DNA of 64,000 nt from Agrypnia vestita (GCA_016648135.1 JADDOH010000133.1:496001-560000); one strand, 5' to 3'; shown: positions 12,074 to 23,942, counted from the first letter of the stretch. Numbers and translations: made by a program. The notes: generated by a model from the sequence alone, not told the origin.

Positions 12074-12102
12074 TTGATGACAACATTGGTAGTTGTCGAA
12101 AC
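12074..12102 (+). other. TTGATGA-hairpin-GAAAC motif, locus 2
   Basis: TTGATGA (12074-12080), then a perfect 6-bp stem GACAAC/GTTGTC (12079-12084 with 12092-12097) closing a 7-base loop, then GAAAC (12098-12102) and TAGTCG. The layout repeats that of the 33 kb, 25 kb and 49 kb elements; see the findings. Confidence 0.55.
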
Positions 12103-12968
12103 TAGTCGTGTAGTCTTAAACTCATTAGTGGTCTTAGACAAGTGATCTATTTCTATATAATTATAATTTCATTCCACTAAGTTAACGCCAATTCAATATA
12201 TAACATAAAACTTAACAATACAGGGTGGGTTCGATAAAATACCGGCATACTTTGAAAATTGACTAAACTTCAAAGCAGGATAACCATTACATAATTTTAT
12301 AAATATTTACTACCGATAAATATTCCACAGCTGCTTAGCTGGGTTAATCTGTAATAAAGTCTAATCATGAATCGTAAACAGGGAGGTCATAAAACTGGCA
12401 TTTTTATTGATACCTGCATAACAATAAGGATACAACCCAGCCACCTAAATATTTACGCTTATACGGTATACACATTGTGACAGCTTTTCTACAATATTTT
12501 ACGATTTACTTTACTACAATATTATATAGGAAGGACATATTTACAATAAATATGGGTAGAGACATCAATCGTATACACGCAGGATGTGCGCAAAATGTCA
12601 AAGGTTTTTAAGGGATATACCTACTCATTTTATTAAATGAGTACATGACTCTGATTTAGTAAACTGATTATTTTTAAACGGGCACTTTATTGGTAAGCAC
12701 GAGGGAAACCAAGAAAACGAGAAAAAACCTTTTTTAATTACATACATATATTAAATTGTATAAAGAAAAATTTTCACTAAACAATTTAATATGTTGTCAC
12801 GGGGTGCTAGAAACAAGAACTACACTTTGATTCACTTGGGAAGATTTTGAAAAACCCTGGAGTTTTGTCGTATGCACATTAATTTATGTGTACATTCTAG
12901 AATTCGGGCTACGGATCATTGCTACGGATCCGTCTAATTTTCTACAAATATTTCGTTCTTAGTTTAAA

Positions 12969-13200
12969 AAGATCCAAACGAGCTGAAACTTTGCAGGCAG
13001 ACTCGTGGCGACGATAAAAATGATCTAACAAATTTTCGTTTAAAAAAGTTAATAAATATAGTAAAATTTTGGATTTTTCGAAATTTAAACGATTTATGTA
13101 TTGTTTAATTTTTGAGCCTGACGCGTGGAGTAGGCGTGAAACCTGTTTAGAATTAGAAAGGGAGTATAATAAAAACTCGGTTTTTATGGGTTAGTTTTTT
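12969..13200 (+). repeat. Dispersed repeat family D2, copy 1
   Basis: GATCCAAACGAGCTGAAACT, AGACTCGTGGCGAC and CAAATTTTCGTTTAAAAAA (12969-13050) match 22320-22441 closely. GGGAGTATAATAAAAACT then GGTTTTTATGGGTTA (13159-13195) matches 22731-22766. The spacer between the two blocks is about 70 bp here and about 290 bp in copy 2. Confidence 0.7.
13119..13145 (+). other. CTGACGC-hairpin-GAAAC motif, weak locus
   Basis: Between the two conserved blocks of repeat D2 the sequence reads CTGACGCG, nine further bases including GTAG, then GCGTGAAACCTG. ACGC pairs with GCGT directly before GAAAC. The heptamer differs from CTGAYGA at its last base, so this is tentative. Confidence 0.3.
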
Positions 13201-13206
13201 TTTACG

Positions 13207-13236
13207 AATTCGGTCGTTCCTTTCGCTCACCGAATT
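13207..13236. repeat. Hairpin AATTCGGT/ACCGAATT
   Basis: A perfect 8-bp stem with a 14-base loop directly after the end of repeat D2 copy 1. It may be that element's terminal structure, although copy 2 lacks it. Confidence 0.5.
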
Positions 13237-13319
13237 ATTAATAGTATAATTTAAAACATAAATCGATATAAAAAATATTTTTATTTCGTGACAAATTTAA
13301 AATCCGATTAAGATTAAGA

Positions 13320-13830
13320 CTTACGCCTCAGCAGCCTGTGGTAATATTCGCATCGTTGAACTCGCGGCGTAACGATCAGGTGTGTTGTTACACCAGTCGC
13401 ATAATCCGGTTAATTTAGCGCCCTATCGATCGATGCGGCAGAATATGATTAAGATATTAAAGATACACATATTAAAGACGGACGCGCGAATCAGGCACCC
13501 ACGTACGTAGTAAAGTATTGACGGCGACGTAAAACGTATAAAGATTTCATTAAAAATGATGGTCCAGGGCCGGCTCGAGGTCGTTCGGCGGCGGCGCATT
13601 AGAGCTCCCTCACACCGGGGCGCTAAATTATTTATTGCGCTCTCAATACGACCATAAAACACCCGCGTCCCGCGTCTCCTCATCGGTTTACAGTTTGTGC
13701 AGCTGCGTCCTTTTGCTTTATTGCGCAATCCATACGCGTTAGTGACGCAATGGTGCAAGAGCAGCGGCGCTGAACGTGGTGCAACGGATAATGGTCTGGC
13801 GGGCGGAGCGTATAAGTAGCATCATCATTT
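13320..13830. other. GC-rich low-copy island
   Basis: Complex GC-rich DNA with CGCTAAATTATTTATTGCGC (homeodomain-like core), a TTTAT site and a GCGTATAAGTAG TATA-like hexamer near 13810. A 111-codon minus frame crosses it with no recognisable domain. Candidate conserved regulatory DNA. Confidence 0.35.
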
Positions 13831-14859
13831 GTATTTGACTGTAGTCACTTTAATGTCAATTCCTTCAGGCAACTCATCGTCATCGCAATTGCCTATATTA
13901 ATTATTATTAGAAATAATATTTAGTTGATTTTTTCACTAGGTTTCAAGGAAAAATTATAGGCAGTAAAAAATAGATAAATAAAATTGTAAATATAAGTCA
14001 ACCAACAAACTAGATTACCATAATGCTGTTTTCACGCAGGGATACCTTTTTATATTTAATTAAAATTAAGATTACTATAATACAAGGGAAAGCTAAAAAT
14101 ATCCATCCATTTCGTTTTACAATTTATGTACACAAATGGGTTCTATACATACGTACATCATTTTTTTACATAGTAACCTCCCTTTTGCTTACGCGGTCCA
14201 AAATCTTGCGCGTTCCTCTCGGGAAGGTTTTCGGTTCCTCGTTCCTTGAGTGACTATGATGATTTGATGACAGGATCATAACAGATGTTCAAAAAGTGCT
14301 ACTCCAGAGATGGTAACTCGCCTAGATGCTTCTCTCGAGGTTATTGAATCTTATGGTCATGGTGGAGGTTGACAAACGTTCCGCTACCTCTCGCGGATCA
14401 TAATTTTCAGCAATTTTTTAACTACTCGTTCCGAACGAACGTCGATCGAACATAATACGTTTAAGTATTTTCATGGATGGCGGCACAGTACCGCCCGCAA
14501 TCCATGAAAATAAATAAAAACATATAATTGACCAAACACATTTCTAAATAAAAATGCGTATGTAAATATACGGGTACCTACCTAATCCGGCAAAATTCAA
14601 TAATAAATAAATGCACATAAATTTTCTTTACTTGCATGGCGGATCTGTCCTGCGCACTAGTTGCGGGCGATCGCGCTGTGGGCGGTACGTGGCAAAAAAA
14701 ACGCAATAAACTTGTAAGTAAACACCTTCTTTTAATTAACCATCTGTCCTCCACCATTTGCTAGAATAATCTCTACATTTACAAGCTACTAACAGTAGCG
14801 GTGTGTATTACCAAACACGCATCCTACACTTGTATTAATTAATAAAAATAAAAAATATT

Positions 14860-15760
14860 TTTTTTATTTATTTAATATATAGTACAAATTCAGTTCTTAT
14901 ATATTTACATATAAGATTAACATTTTTTTTAAATACTTTATAGTCATGTAGGACCTCATCAGTGAAGAAAAGCTCTTGAGTCTGATGAGGGAGCCACAAT
15001 TCTTATTATAATATATAGGTAGTATATATAAGTTATTTATTAATACGGTAAAAGAGATAAGTTGATAAAAGTTGAAAGTATTGGAGTTATTTTGAAAAAA
15101 GCTATAGGTTTAAATGATTTATGATTTAAAGTTTGATTTTAGGAAAATTAAAATTTTTTTCATTTGCTCGGAAGGGTTACTGATGGGTTCGATAGATAAG
15201 TTATTATAGTAATTAATGGCTTTATAAATATAGTGATGCTGCATTTGGGTTATTTTACATTTAGGCATTATAAATTGGTCTCCATTTCTCATAAGTTTGA
15301 AATATTCTTGGTTTTCTGTAAGGTTTTTTTCTTTGCATATTTTTAATATGGAAACTTGCTTGAAAATATCATCTACGTTTGGTACTGGAAACAATTTAAA
15401 GAGATCTTTTGTTGAAAATGTAGATTTTTTTTTCAGTATTACTTTAATGATAATCTTTTGTAATATTTTCACTGAGTTTAGATTTTTCTTAAAACAACCT
15501 CCCCATCCGATAACTCCGTATATGAGTAGACAGTGAACAATGGCATACGTTTTTAATAATTTTTGTACTTAAAATATTTCTTAATCTAACAAATATGTAG
15601 ATACATTTCCTTATTCTTTTTACTAGTTCAATGATGTGTCTATTCCACTCGAGGTGTTGATCAATGATCACACCAAGGTATTTTGTTTCGGAGGTGGAGT
15701 TGTTTAATGTACAATTATAGTTATGTAGTTTACAGTTCGTATTACATTATAAGTATTAGC
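14860..15760 (-). pseudogene. Jockey-like LINE reverse transcriptase C-terminus with 3' UTR
   Basis: Reading the minus strand from about 15700, the product gives 'YLGVIIDQHLEWNRHI' and 'RIRKCIYIFVRLRNILS', the YLGV(x)iD...LsW..HI step at the end of the reverse transcriptase domain. A frameshift near 15545 switches to 'LLIYGVIGWGGCFKKN', then to the frame ending at 15119 ('FSTKDLFKLFPVPN', 'LMRNGDQFIMPKC'). After the stop comes about 250 bp of 3' UTR holding a hairpin (14954-14990) and an A-rich end (plus-strand T-rich run near 14865). It is a 5'-truncated copy with one visible frameshift. Confidence 0.75.
14954..14990 (-). repeat. 3' UTR hairpin of the 15 kb LINE
   Basis: CCTCATCAG (14954-14962) pairs perfectly with CTGATGAGG (14982-14990) over a 19-base loop, between the LINE stop codon and its A-rich tail. 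Confidence 0.7.
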
Positions 15761-15779
15761 TTTTTAAAATTTCGATGTT

Positions 15780-16240
15780 AATTCCTGTCGCAGCCCAATT
15801 GATATTTTTAATTGCGAGACGTCAAACGTTACACATCATACGCGACTGCTGTAAGGCTCGCTCGTCTTTTTTTATCTCGATCTTGTATTATAAATGGTCC
15901 GCGGCCAGTCCGAAACAAATAGGATCGCAGATTGGGGTCGGCCGTGGAGGGATGAAATATCGGCACATTTAAGTACGGACCCGCCGCCGCTCCTGCCCCG
16001 GGGGTCTTGTATTTTTGGAGCGCTCTAACGTTGTACCGATCACGTGTGTGAATAATGTATTCATTACACAGTGGGAAAAGTCGCCCAGCGAATGCTCCGC
16101 GCTTATAATGGAGAGGTTATTTCGCTCGGGGAGCATGTTTGAATTCACTCCCGGGACGTATTGACTTAGCCAACGTTGTAAATCAAACACGGCTCGTATT
16201 AAGCCGGGAAAAATTACGGAGGGAAATTTGCCTCAAATCA
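15780..16240. other. GC-rich low-copy island
   Basis: Complex CpG-containing DNA with several short overlapping open frames on both strands and none recognisable. CCGCGCTTATAATGGAG and GAGGTTATTTCGCTCGGG give it a mixed GC/ATTA character like the other islands. Candidate conserved non-coding DNA. Confidence 0.3.
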
Positions 16241-16821
16241 ATGTCACGATTACATTTAAGGGACTATACCGCCTTGAGGCAACAAAAAATACATTCACAT
16301 TCAAAATCGTTTTATGAAATAACTATTGCATATATAAAATTTGTTGTATAATCATTGTTTATGGCATACATTGGTTAACATTTTTTTGTTCAATAATTAT
16401 TTTTTTTAATTTTCAAATCATGTGCTACCACGAAAAGGTTCTTCTCCGTGACGCATTCCTGGCCAGGGTTTGAGTGAAGTGAAAAAGTTAATTATATTCG
16501 TGTTAATTGATATAACGCTTATCACGGAACTTATCGAAAAAATTGATTTTTTGCGCAAATGAGAAGTACGAAAATAATTAATATTTTTTTCGTAAAGTTA
16601 AAAATTCATAATAAGCAAATAGCGCATTTTGTCAACAACAACCAAAACATCGTAGATAATGAAATTTGTTTAAAAATTCACTTACCACGCTAGCTTCAAA
16701 TTCCAATAACTTAGTCAATTTTTGGAATTTTTGAATGAGGGATTACTCAAATTATTCATAGAAGCAAAAAACAATGCTGAAAATGTCAAGGTGTAACCCC
16801 TTAATCCTTACAATAATTCTA

Positions 16822-16890
16822 GCATTGGCGGTCCCCGTAGTCCACTGCCTTCTCATATCGAAGGTTCCAGGTTCGATTCCTGGCGAGGTA
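16822..16890 (+). repeat. tRNA-Gly-derived SINE head
   Basis: GCATTGGCGGTC at the 5' end and CCAGGTTCGATTCCTGGC at the 3' end closely follow the eukaryotic tRNA-Gly sequence (GCATTGGTGGTTC...GGTTCGATTCC). The middle has lost cloverleaf pairing. The acceptor 3' strand is GAGGTA in place of the complement of GCATTGG, so it is not functional as a tRNA. The sequence downstream (16891 to about 17000) may be the SINE body. Confidence 0.65.
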
Positions 16891-17035
16891 ACAAGCACGA
16901 CTGTTTGAAAATGATGTAAAAACATATTGGGTTGTAAAGTTATGAGAAATCTCATTTTCAAATTTTCTCCCTACACTAAAAATAGCCCCACCCCCCCAAT
17001 TTTCGTGAAACAAGATTAATCAATCTAAGTTTCAT

Positions 17036-17095
17036 ATGAAGAGTTCACCAAAAGATCGCGCTAGTTTCTTACGTTAGTGATTTTGTACGCTGGGT
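17036..17095 (+). repeat. Dispersed repeat family E, copy 1
   Basis: GAGTTCACCAAAAGAT-CGC and TAGTTTCTTAC through GTGATTTTGTACGCTGGGT match the minus strand of 27885-27955 at about 90% by eye. Confidence 0.7.
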
Positions 17096-17135
17096 GATAT
17101 TAAGAATATAAAGTAGAAAATATAAATAAAATAAA

Positions 17136-17323
17136 TTTAAATGTACTAAAATGTAAAAAAAAACTTTGCCTCACTCTCCAAATAAAAGCGTAGGTGCTTT
17201 CTCTCCAAGAACAATAGAATTCTGTAATTTATATCAATATCGTAAGCGCCCGCCTTTTTTTTGGAGAGTGAGGCAACATTTTTTTAACGAAATTATTTTT
17301 TTTACTTTTTAGTACATTTGAAT
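17136..17323. repeat. Foldback element adjoining repeat E
   Basis: The left arm (17136-17199) and right arm (17244-17323) are inverted copies sharing TTTGCCTCACTCTCCAAA, a run through AAATGTACTAAAA and a G-rich inner end (GCG-AGGTGCTT against AAGCGCCCGCC). The loop is about 44 bases. The right arm has a 16-base insertion relative to the left. Confidence 0.75.
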
Positions 17324-17339
17324 ATAAACGTGTTTCTTT

Positions 17340-19140
17340 AAAATATATAAATATAACAATCTTGTTATAATGAGAATAATAATATTTATTCCACACAAAT
17401 TTTTAATGCACTTTTATTTGGTCCCGTGCGTGATCGTCGATATGTAAATTTTTGTGTGACGTTGTACACGTCATGTTTTCGATCGTTTATAATTAATCAC
17501 CAAAGTCATTGTTGAACACGAAAGCATCGGAAGGCCAAATCCTTTTGAGGTAGAATGACAACGTCATCAAAGACATACTGTCTTGGAAATCCAGTAGCGG
17601 AGAGAATCGGCGGCTAATTGAGACCAATCTTTCTAAGCTACAGTGAAGAGGGACCCACCACAGATCCAAGGCCGTTTTGTGAGTAATACCTCCTATATCG
17701 GCCCTACACTTTCGGCACCCAATTCGGCATTTTTTTAAAAGTGGTAATTTTTATATGAGTGCAAGCGGCGCGGGGAGGCGTCCACATAAAACCGCTTCAC
17801 TGTCGTCAAAAACAAACTATACAAAACAATATAATAAGATATGATACAATGATATATGTACGTATTTATGTGTGAGGAAATACCATAGAGACAGTTAAAC
17901 TAGGTAGGTTAGTAGGTAGTTACTCCTCTGAGAAAAAAATTAAGAGAAAGTCGTACAAAATAAACAGAGAACTCGCTAGTCTGGAAAAACGCTGCCGGCA
18001 GACACGAACCACGGTAGATATCAAGCTTATAACGTTACAGAAACGGATTTAAAAAAGAAAAAAATCTTGTCGACTGGATTATTGATGAAAATAGCTGGTG
18101 AAAGACCAGTGTACAACAGTCACACCCCGCGGGCAGGCACCCTAATAATTTCCCAGCAGGATACCCACATGCGAATTAAAAAATATGAAGCACGATACAT
18201 TGCTTGCATTCCTGAGAAGGTCAGCGTTTCCGAAGGAAACTTCTCAGATCCTCCCGACTATCGCGCAATATGGAGATGTGGTTCTGGCGACGCACTCTCC
18301 ACATACATCACCACAAAGGCTCTATAGCTATGAATTGTTGCAAACACGCCACTGACCAGAATTTATACTCGTATGATATAATGAACTAAATAAATGTATA
18401 GAGATCATACATATATTTATATAAATTTATAAATAAATTATAACTCAGTGCTATTCTAGTCTCCTCCCTTCTCTCTTTTTACTGTGTTGTTATAAATTTT
18501 GTTTATTATTTGTTAGTTTATTATATTACTTTTTTATTTATAGTCAAACGTGTATAGCTATTCGTTCCAACTCAGAAAAAACCTTATTGGAAATATATAT
18601 ATGAATTTATTAAATATAAGTTATTACGTACTTTACTGTCTAAAAACATAAAATAAACAAAATAAATATTGCCAACGTGCAGAAATAAATCTGAAATGAA
18701 AATATTCTCTCTATTATAATAATATTTTCGGATTTACTTGTCTGAAAATGTTGATTTTTTGTATTTAATAAATAAATATTTACTAAAGAAAAGAAAACTT
18801 AAATTTGTTTTATATTTATGAGATGTAAACATGTAAATAAATCAGTGAAATTTTATGTTAAAAGAAATATAAAAATGTATATTTTCGAATCTATTCCTAA
18901 TATGTTATTCTTGTATATTTATGTTGATATGTGTACTTTACTTTTTCTATAAAATTCATTATTTTATTTCTTGCTTTATGAACATCTTAATATGTCTTTT
19001 ATGTTTATCAAATGTTTTATTTTTCTTTGTTTCATGATTTAAATGGTGTTTTTCTCCTTTTTTCGAACTTTCATCAACAATACGATTGATCTTTTTTTTA
19101 TTCATTGATATTTTAGAAAGGATGAAATTGTTACTGCATT
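17340..19140. other. AT-rich DNA without recognisable genes
   Basis: Nothing recognisable. An 86-codon open frame at 18067-18327 has ordinary composition but no start context, domain or neighbour that supports a gene. Confidence 0.35.
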
Positions 19141-19179
19141 GGTAAATTAAGGATCACCATTCACCATCAGATTCAGTAG

Positions 19180-19450
19180 TGCAAGGAAGAATTCCCACAA
19201 TTGCTACGGCTTCTTCTGGTATTCGTAGATATGTCGCGTAACGTGTGGTAAGCGTATAAGGTGGGCACAAGATACAAGCAAATAAGGAATAATACCTCAG
19301 TATATCACACTTAATTTATCATGGATTAATTGAGGGTCACAATTGAAATTACCCTAAGGTACAAGAATAATACTTCTAATTGATCGAAAGACCAAGGATG
19401 GAATGAGGAAGGCGCGGGGTTCTCCGCTACCATTGCGCTTTTAACATTTG
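19180..19450 (+). repeat. Dispersed repeat family C, copy 2
   Basis: Diverged copy of 8660-8960: TTCTTCTGGTATTCGTAGAT, AACGTGTGGTAAGCGT, then TCGAAAGACCAAGGATGGAA and GCGCGGGGTTCTCCGCTACC. Confidence 0.55.
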
Positions 19451-19699
19451 GTTGGTCGACTCCCTTACGACTTATGGTTTATTGCTGATCTAGACTTAGG
19501 CCCATGATCACCATACACTTTTGATTTGATTTATGGGTAATTCCCATTTTTTATCAAAAAATACGTAAAAAAATGAAAACGTCCTTGTAGTAAAAGTGAT
19601 GATGGATCATATTAGTTTTGGTCTTTCTCTTCAAGGGAAAAACATTCACCGAGCTTGCAGCCCTTAAGGTAGTGAATTATAGGGGTTTGAAAAAAAATA

Positions 19700-20620
19700 T
19701 CCTCCAGGGTAATGACCTCATGTCCGTGGAAGTGACTACATGAATGTAATACATATATGGGAGTGACATACTACAAGGAGGTGATAATTTTTGGAAATAA
19801 CCTTTGCATTTCAAAACTGTATTTATTTTAATTCGTTTGCATTTGTTTCAGATTCGTTTTCGTTCACAGTTGTGTTTTCGTTGAGGTATCCCTTCGGCAG
19901 TTTTTGAATGCTTTTTGTGTTTTGGCATTTAAAATCAACAATAAATGGATAATAAACAATAACAAAATAAATAAATGAAGCAAGCATTCTGTAAAGTCGC
20001 GCCCATATACTATATAATTGTCACATCCATGGGTCAATTTTTATCCACGGATCCATGGAAGTGACTTTTTTCATTAAAATCGTAGAAACATAACCACTTA
20101 ATCAACCATGAACATACAAATAAATTAAGAAACTGCCAACTGAGTCTAGATGACAGAAGATTACTTAATTTATTCACAGTAGCGTTTGTCAAAAATACAC
20201 AATATTTTTATAAAATATGACTGGTGTGACACTCATCCATGGAAGGGACAAATAAATTGATCACAAACTTTTATCTATTAAAAAAAAAGAATGTGTACAG
20301 CTATAGACATTATGTTTATATATTTAAATAGTAAATTAATTGAAGTTCATATTGGCAATCTTTTTTACGTATTTATTATGAGGAGAGAAAGACATGATAT
20401 TTTTTTTCCCACAAAGCTAGAGTAATCACACCCACGGAAGGGAAATTTTTGATGGATTGGCACGCAAAAAATAACTATGCACTTAATTTACATATATATA
20501 TTCTAAATTTACAATATATTACTTATATTTTGTGAACATAAATCACGATCCCGGTATTTAAGTACTACAGCTTGGAAAAATGATAGTCACACTGGTTTTT
20601 TTCAAAAATGGAAATTACCC
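19700..20620 (+). repeat. Region with a repeated CCAYGGAAGKGA motif
   Basis: A short motif close to TC(A)CCATGGAAGTGAC recurs near 19722 (TCCGTGGAAGTGAC), 20050 (ATCCATGGAAGTGAC), 20236 (ATCCATGGAAGGGAC) and 20430 (ACCCACGGAAGGGAA). The last three are spaced by about 186-195 bp, which hints at a badly decayed long-period tandem repeat. GTCACAYCCATGG also occurs near 20025. Confidence 0.45.
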
Positions 20621-20668
20621 ATATGATTTGACGATAGTAATGTTTTTAACAAGATATGTTTAAAATTG

Positions 20669-20743
20669 TTAGAACTGTGTATATATACCAAACAATTTGT
20701 ATATGGTTATTTAAATCTTTTTCTCTTCCTGTCCCTGTCACTT
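20669..20743 (+). repeat. Local direct duplication, copy 1
   Basis: Runs from TTAGAACTGTGTATA to CTGTCCCTGTCACTT and is duplicated at 20919-20980 with two short deletions (about 4 and 9 bp). Confidence 0.8.
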
Positions 20744-20918
20744 TGTGCTGAACAATTTGTGTTTTACTTATTGGAATATTAGACAGATTGTGAACGATAA
20801 AATTGTTACATTAGAATATTTTCTACAGAACGTATGCCTGCAGATGTGCAGGTAAATATAAACATTATAATTGTGTTTATAAGCTTGGTTTACAACTTGT
20901 TTAGTTTAAAGGCCGGTG

Positions 20919-20980
20919 TTAGAACTGTGTATACCAAACAATTTGTCTATGGTTATTTAAATTTTCTGTCCCTGTCACTT
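20919..20980 (+). repeat. Local direct duplication, copy 2
   Basis: Shorter copy of 20669-20743, offset by 250 bp, with TACCAAACAATTTGT and ATGGTTATTTAAAT intact. Confidence 0.8.
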
Positions 20981-21367
20981 ATTCAATCCTGTATTGTTAT
21001 TGCTACAACCCATCAAAAATAAATATTCTCTGATTTTCCATTGAACTTCCGGTGCATCGCCACAAAGTTTCCCGGAAATGCGTCGTGTAGTAATGCATAG
21101 TTAAAGGTACGCAAAACAAATAATGCTACCTGATAGGATTAAACGGCCGGAAAGACGCAGTCGCAACTGAGCGGTCGTTAACTTTGCATGGACCGCGCGC
21201 CCCTCGCGAGCATGCGATGAATTACAATCGGGACTTGAACAACAGTCAAACATGCTAGTATTCAAACTGAGCGTCCAGAGAGAATGAGAAGTGTCCGAAA
21301 GCGGAAAATATGTGTCTAGCGTAGTGTCATTACAAATAAAAATAGGTAAAAGATTTCGTCTCCGTGA

Positions 21368-21406
21368 CCCCGTGACGAAATTATTGGTAATAATACTGTC
21401 ACGGGG
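21368..21406. repeat. Hairpin CCCCGTGAC/GTCACGGGG
   Basis: A perfect 9-bp stem with a 21-base loop. Just outside it, GTGACTTTGGG (21409-21419) is echoed by CCCAAAGTCAC (about 21463-21473), an inverted pair about 55 bp apart. Confidence 0.6.
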
Positions 21407-21429
21407 CGTGACTTTGGGAGGCATATACA

Positions 21430-22000
21430 ACACTTAAAATTATTTAAACTTTTATAAATTTACCCAAAGTCACTGGAAACGAATTTAATTTGGGCTCAAT
21501 TTTTCAATTCTCTCTATTTATCTCTGTGGAACACTTTATAAGCGCTTGCTAGAATATTCTCAACCAGCCTCGCAGAGAATTTGCGTCAATACGCACGTAA
21601 GTGGTAGCACATATTTTACAGCGCTAGTTATCTAGGTACTTCGCTTAATTTAATGTCGCTGGCGGCGCACTGAATCGCCGACGGATATATGTCGTAAGTC
21701 AAAAGTAAAAACAACAATACTGCTCCGCGGGGCTCAGGCTTCGCCTTTTATACAAAACGCGCTGGTTTTTCGAATGTTAGAGACTAATCTACACATACCT
21801 AGTATTTCCTAGACTTTTCCAGTGTTTTAGAAACCGTCCCAGTTGTTTCCAGGGCGTTCCAGAGTGTTATGGAGTGTTCGAGAGATTTCGATGGTGCGCA
21901 ATTAATCCGGATTCTAGCATCTCATTACGACATGTTTTCTCTAATCGACCAATAACCTAGCTCCCGGGTTAAATGCTTTATGACACGGCGCGAGTGCTTT
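21430..22000. other. Possible LTR or regulatory segment with TTCC-rich repeats
   Basis: A degenerate array of GTTTCCAG, GTTCCAGAGTGTT and GTGTTCGAGAG units at about 21820-21890, plus CTAGAATATTCTC near 21550, resembles clustered heat-shock-type nTTCnnGAAn half-sites. No paired LTR, primer site or gag/pol was found, so this is only a suggestion. Confidence 0.25.
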
Positions 22001-22319
22001 GTGATGCAGCATCATTATTTTAATACTAACCATATCTTGTAAATAATGACGTACTTTTTACTATAAATTTCGGCCGCGAGTTAAGCCCGTGAGAACAGTG
22101 CCATCAAGCATAGCGTCTTTGTAGCGTTAGTTATGCATTGTTACGCATTTTTTATAGCATAATTTTTACACGTTATCATTATTTCCGACATCTGGTAGCG
22201 TAAGCAATGGAAAATTTTTACATAGAGAATTTCATTTGTTACTCCCTTTATATTAACTCGTGGCGTCTGCTTGCTTGCCGTCAACAAAAACTTTGGATCG
22301 ATTTTTGACCCTTTTCCCG

Positions 22320-22770
22320 TGATCCAATCGAGCTGAAACTTGGCAAGTAGACTCGTGGCGACCATCAAGAAGATCTATCAAATTTTCGTTAAAAAAATTA
22401 ATAATTATAGTATAATTTCGGTTTTTTAGAAATTTTATTGGTTTTTTCAAATTGGAATCATTAGAAAAGTTTGATTACTAGCAACGGCCGGCAGCCCAAT
22501 AACGTCGCGGAATATTTTCTAAATTTGAATTACTCCCTCGGTATACATAATAGTTAATTCACTACGAATTTCGAAAATCTCAATTGACTGACAAGTGTTT
22601 TTAGAATTTAATCTTCAAAGCAAGTGTCTTATGAAAGCTTAAAACATGTGACATTTTAGAAATATATTAAATTACTGTAAGTTTAGTGTTATGTTATATG
22701 TTTTAATTCGTCTTTAATTGTTGTACAAAGAAAGGGAGTATAATAAAAACTTGGTTTTTATGGGTTACTT
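22320..22770 (+). repeat. Dispersed repeat family D2, copy 2
   Basis: GATCCAATCGAGCTGAAACT and AGACTCGTGGCGACC (22320-22365), then GGGAGTATAATAAAAACTTG and GTTTTTATGGGTTA (22731-22766), match copy 1 at 12969-13200. The extra interior sequence (about 22450-22720) is absent from copy 1. Confidence 0.7.
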
Positions 22771-23118
22771 TTTTGCTTTTCATACCTCGTTGTTTTTTTG
22801 GATAATCTGGTAGCGACGATGATGAAGATGATTGTTATACGGAGAATTATATATTTTCGTATACTAAGGTTTCGAAAGCTCTAGTCCTTCTCGCTATTGG
22901 GTACAAATAACAACTAAATTGGATACAACAATGTAACGATCACAGGTAGAGGGGCCGTTCGTGGAAGGAAGCGAGTCTTTTGATATTATTGTGAATACTG
23001 AAATTTTTTTTCATAGGTTTTAAATCTTTCATTTTAAGTATTTTAATGAATATTCATTATCACTCCTTCATACGGTACCGATTGAAAAGCTTATACAGGG
23101 TGTAACAGAGCAAGATGG

Positions 23119-23147
23119 GGGTTGAATATTACTGTAATATTCAACCC
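23119..23147. repeat. Perfect 29-bp palindrome
   Basis: GGGTTGAATATTAC (23119-23132), a central T, then GTAATATTCAACCC (23134-23147). It abuts the CTGATGA motif at 23147-23153, as if two copies of that element's edge met head to head and the rest of one was lost. Confidence 0.85.
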
Positions 23148-23175
23148 TGATGAAGGCACAGCTGTGAGCTGAAAC
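23147..23175 (+). other. CTGATGA-hairpin-GAAAC motif, locus 3
   Basis: CTGATGA (23147-23153), an insert AAGGCACAGCTGTGAGCT whose core CACAGCTGTG is self-complementary, then GAAAC (23171-23175) and TAGTTGG. Confidence 0.55.
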
Positions 23176-23189
23176 TAGTTGGTAATAAC

Positions 23190-23480
23190 TCAATAACTTA
23201 CTTACCATTACGCCGTTTCTCCGTGGGAGTAGGCAGAGAGGATGGAGCGCCACACGCTTCTGTCCTGACATACGACTCTCGCCTCATCCACATTCATACA
23301 TCTTCGCATGCAAGCTTGCCGGTTGTTGAGGCTTCTAACTGGACCATTTTCCAGTATCTGGTTAATCTGATCATGCCACGTCTTCCGCGATCGACCTCGC
23401 CCTCTACTTTCGTTCCTCTTCTGTCAGCTCCAGGCTTCACTTCCAACAAGGTGATATTTTATTTAAATATATTATGTCTC
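23190..23480 (-). pseudogene. RTE-type LINE C-terminal relic (family D, copy 2)
   Basis: The minus strand reads 'GSEAWS', a stop, then one frame: 'RGRGRSRKTWHDQINQILE', 'NGPVRSLNNRQACMRR', 'CMNVDEARVVCQDRSVWR' and 'SILSAYSHGETA' before a stop. This is the best preserved member of the family for the terminal 75 residues. The element ends within a few bases of the CTGATGA motif and palindrome at 23119-23175. Reverse transcriptase is absent. Confidence 0.75.
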
Positions 23481-23942
23481 ACCACAATTCGTTCGCTTCG
23501 TGCGAAAATTTGATAAGTTTATATTACGTGATAGAAAATTCCGCGAAGTTATTATTTTTGAGCAACAGCGATTTTATATTATTCTCGTATTCAGTTTCTC
23601 GCAGTTCGGCACATGTATTTTTTGTCAAATTCACATTTTTTTAATGTATTTACAGTAACAATATACTAGTTTTCGTATAATAGTCGTGGCAATAATAAAA
23701 CTCAATTTTGTGGAGCTTTAAATAAGTATACTCAACACATTCGGATAATCTGATATGCTTACACTGTTATCTTTTTCTTAGAAATATCTTTCAGATAAAT
23801 ATTATATTTGATGTCAATGTATGATCTAAAAGTACCCGACGTAACAGTGTGCTAGTGCGAATGAAGAGTGTATTTAAACCTGGATGAGTATCAAACCATT
23901 TTTTGAACATTTGAATGAAATAAATCGTCACACTTTTTTTAA

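Noticed and set aside
16752..17013. Minus-strand frames of 64 and 69 codons, one with 'SPGIEPGTFDMRR'
   Set aside because: This is the antisense translation of the tRNA-derived SINE head, a familiar false protein produced by its B-box region.
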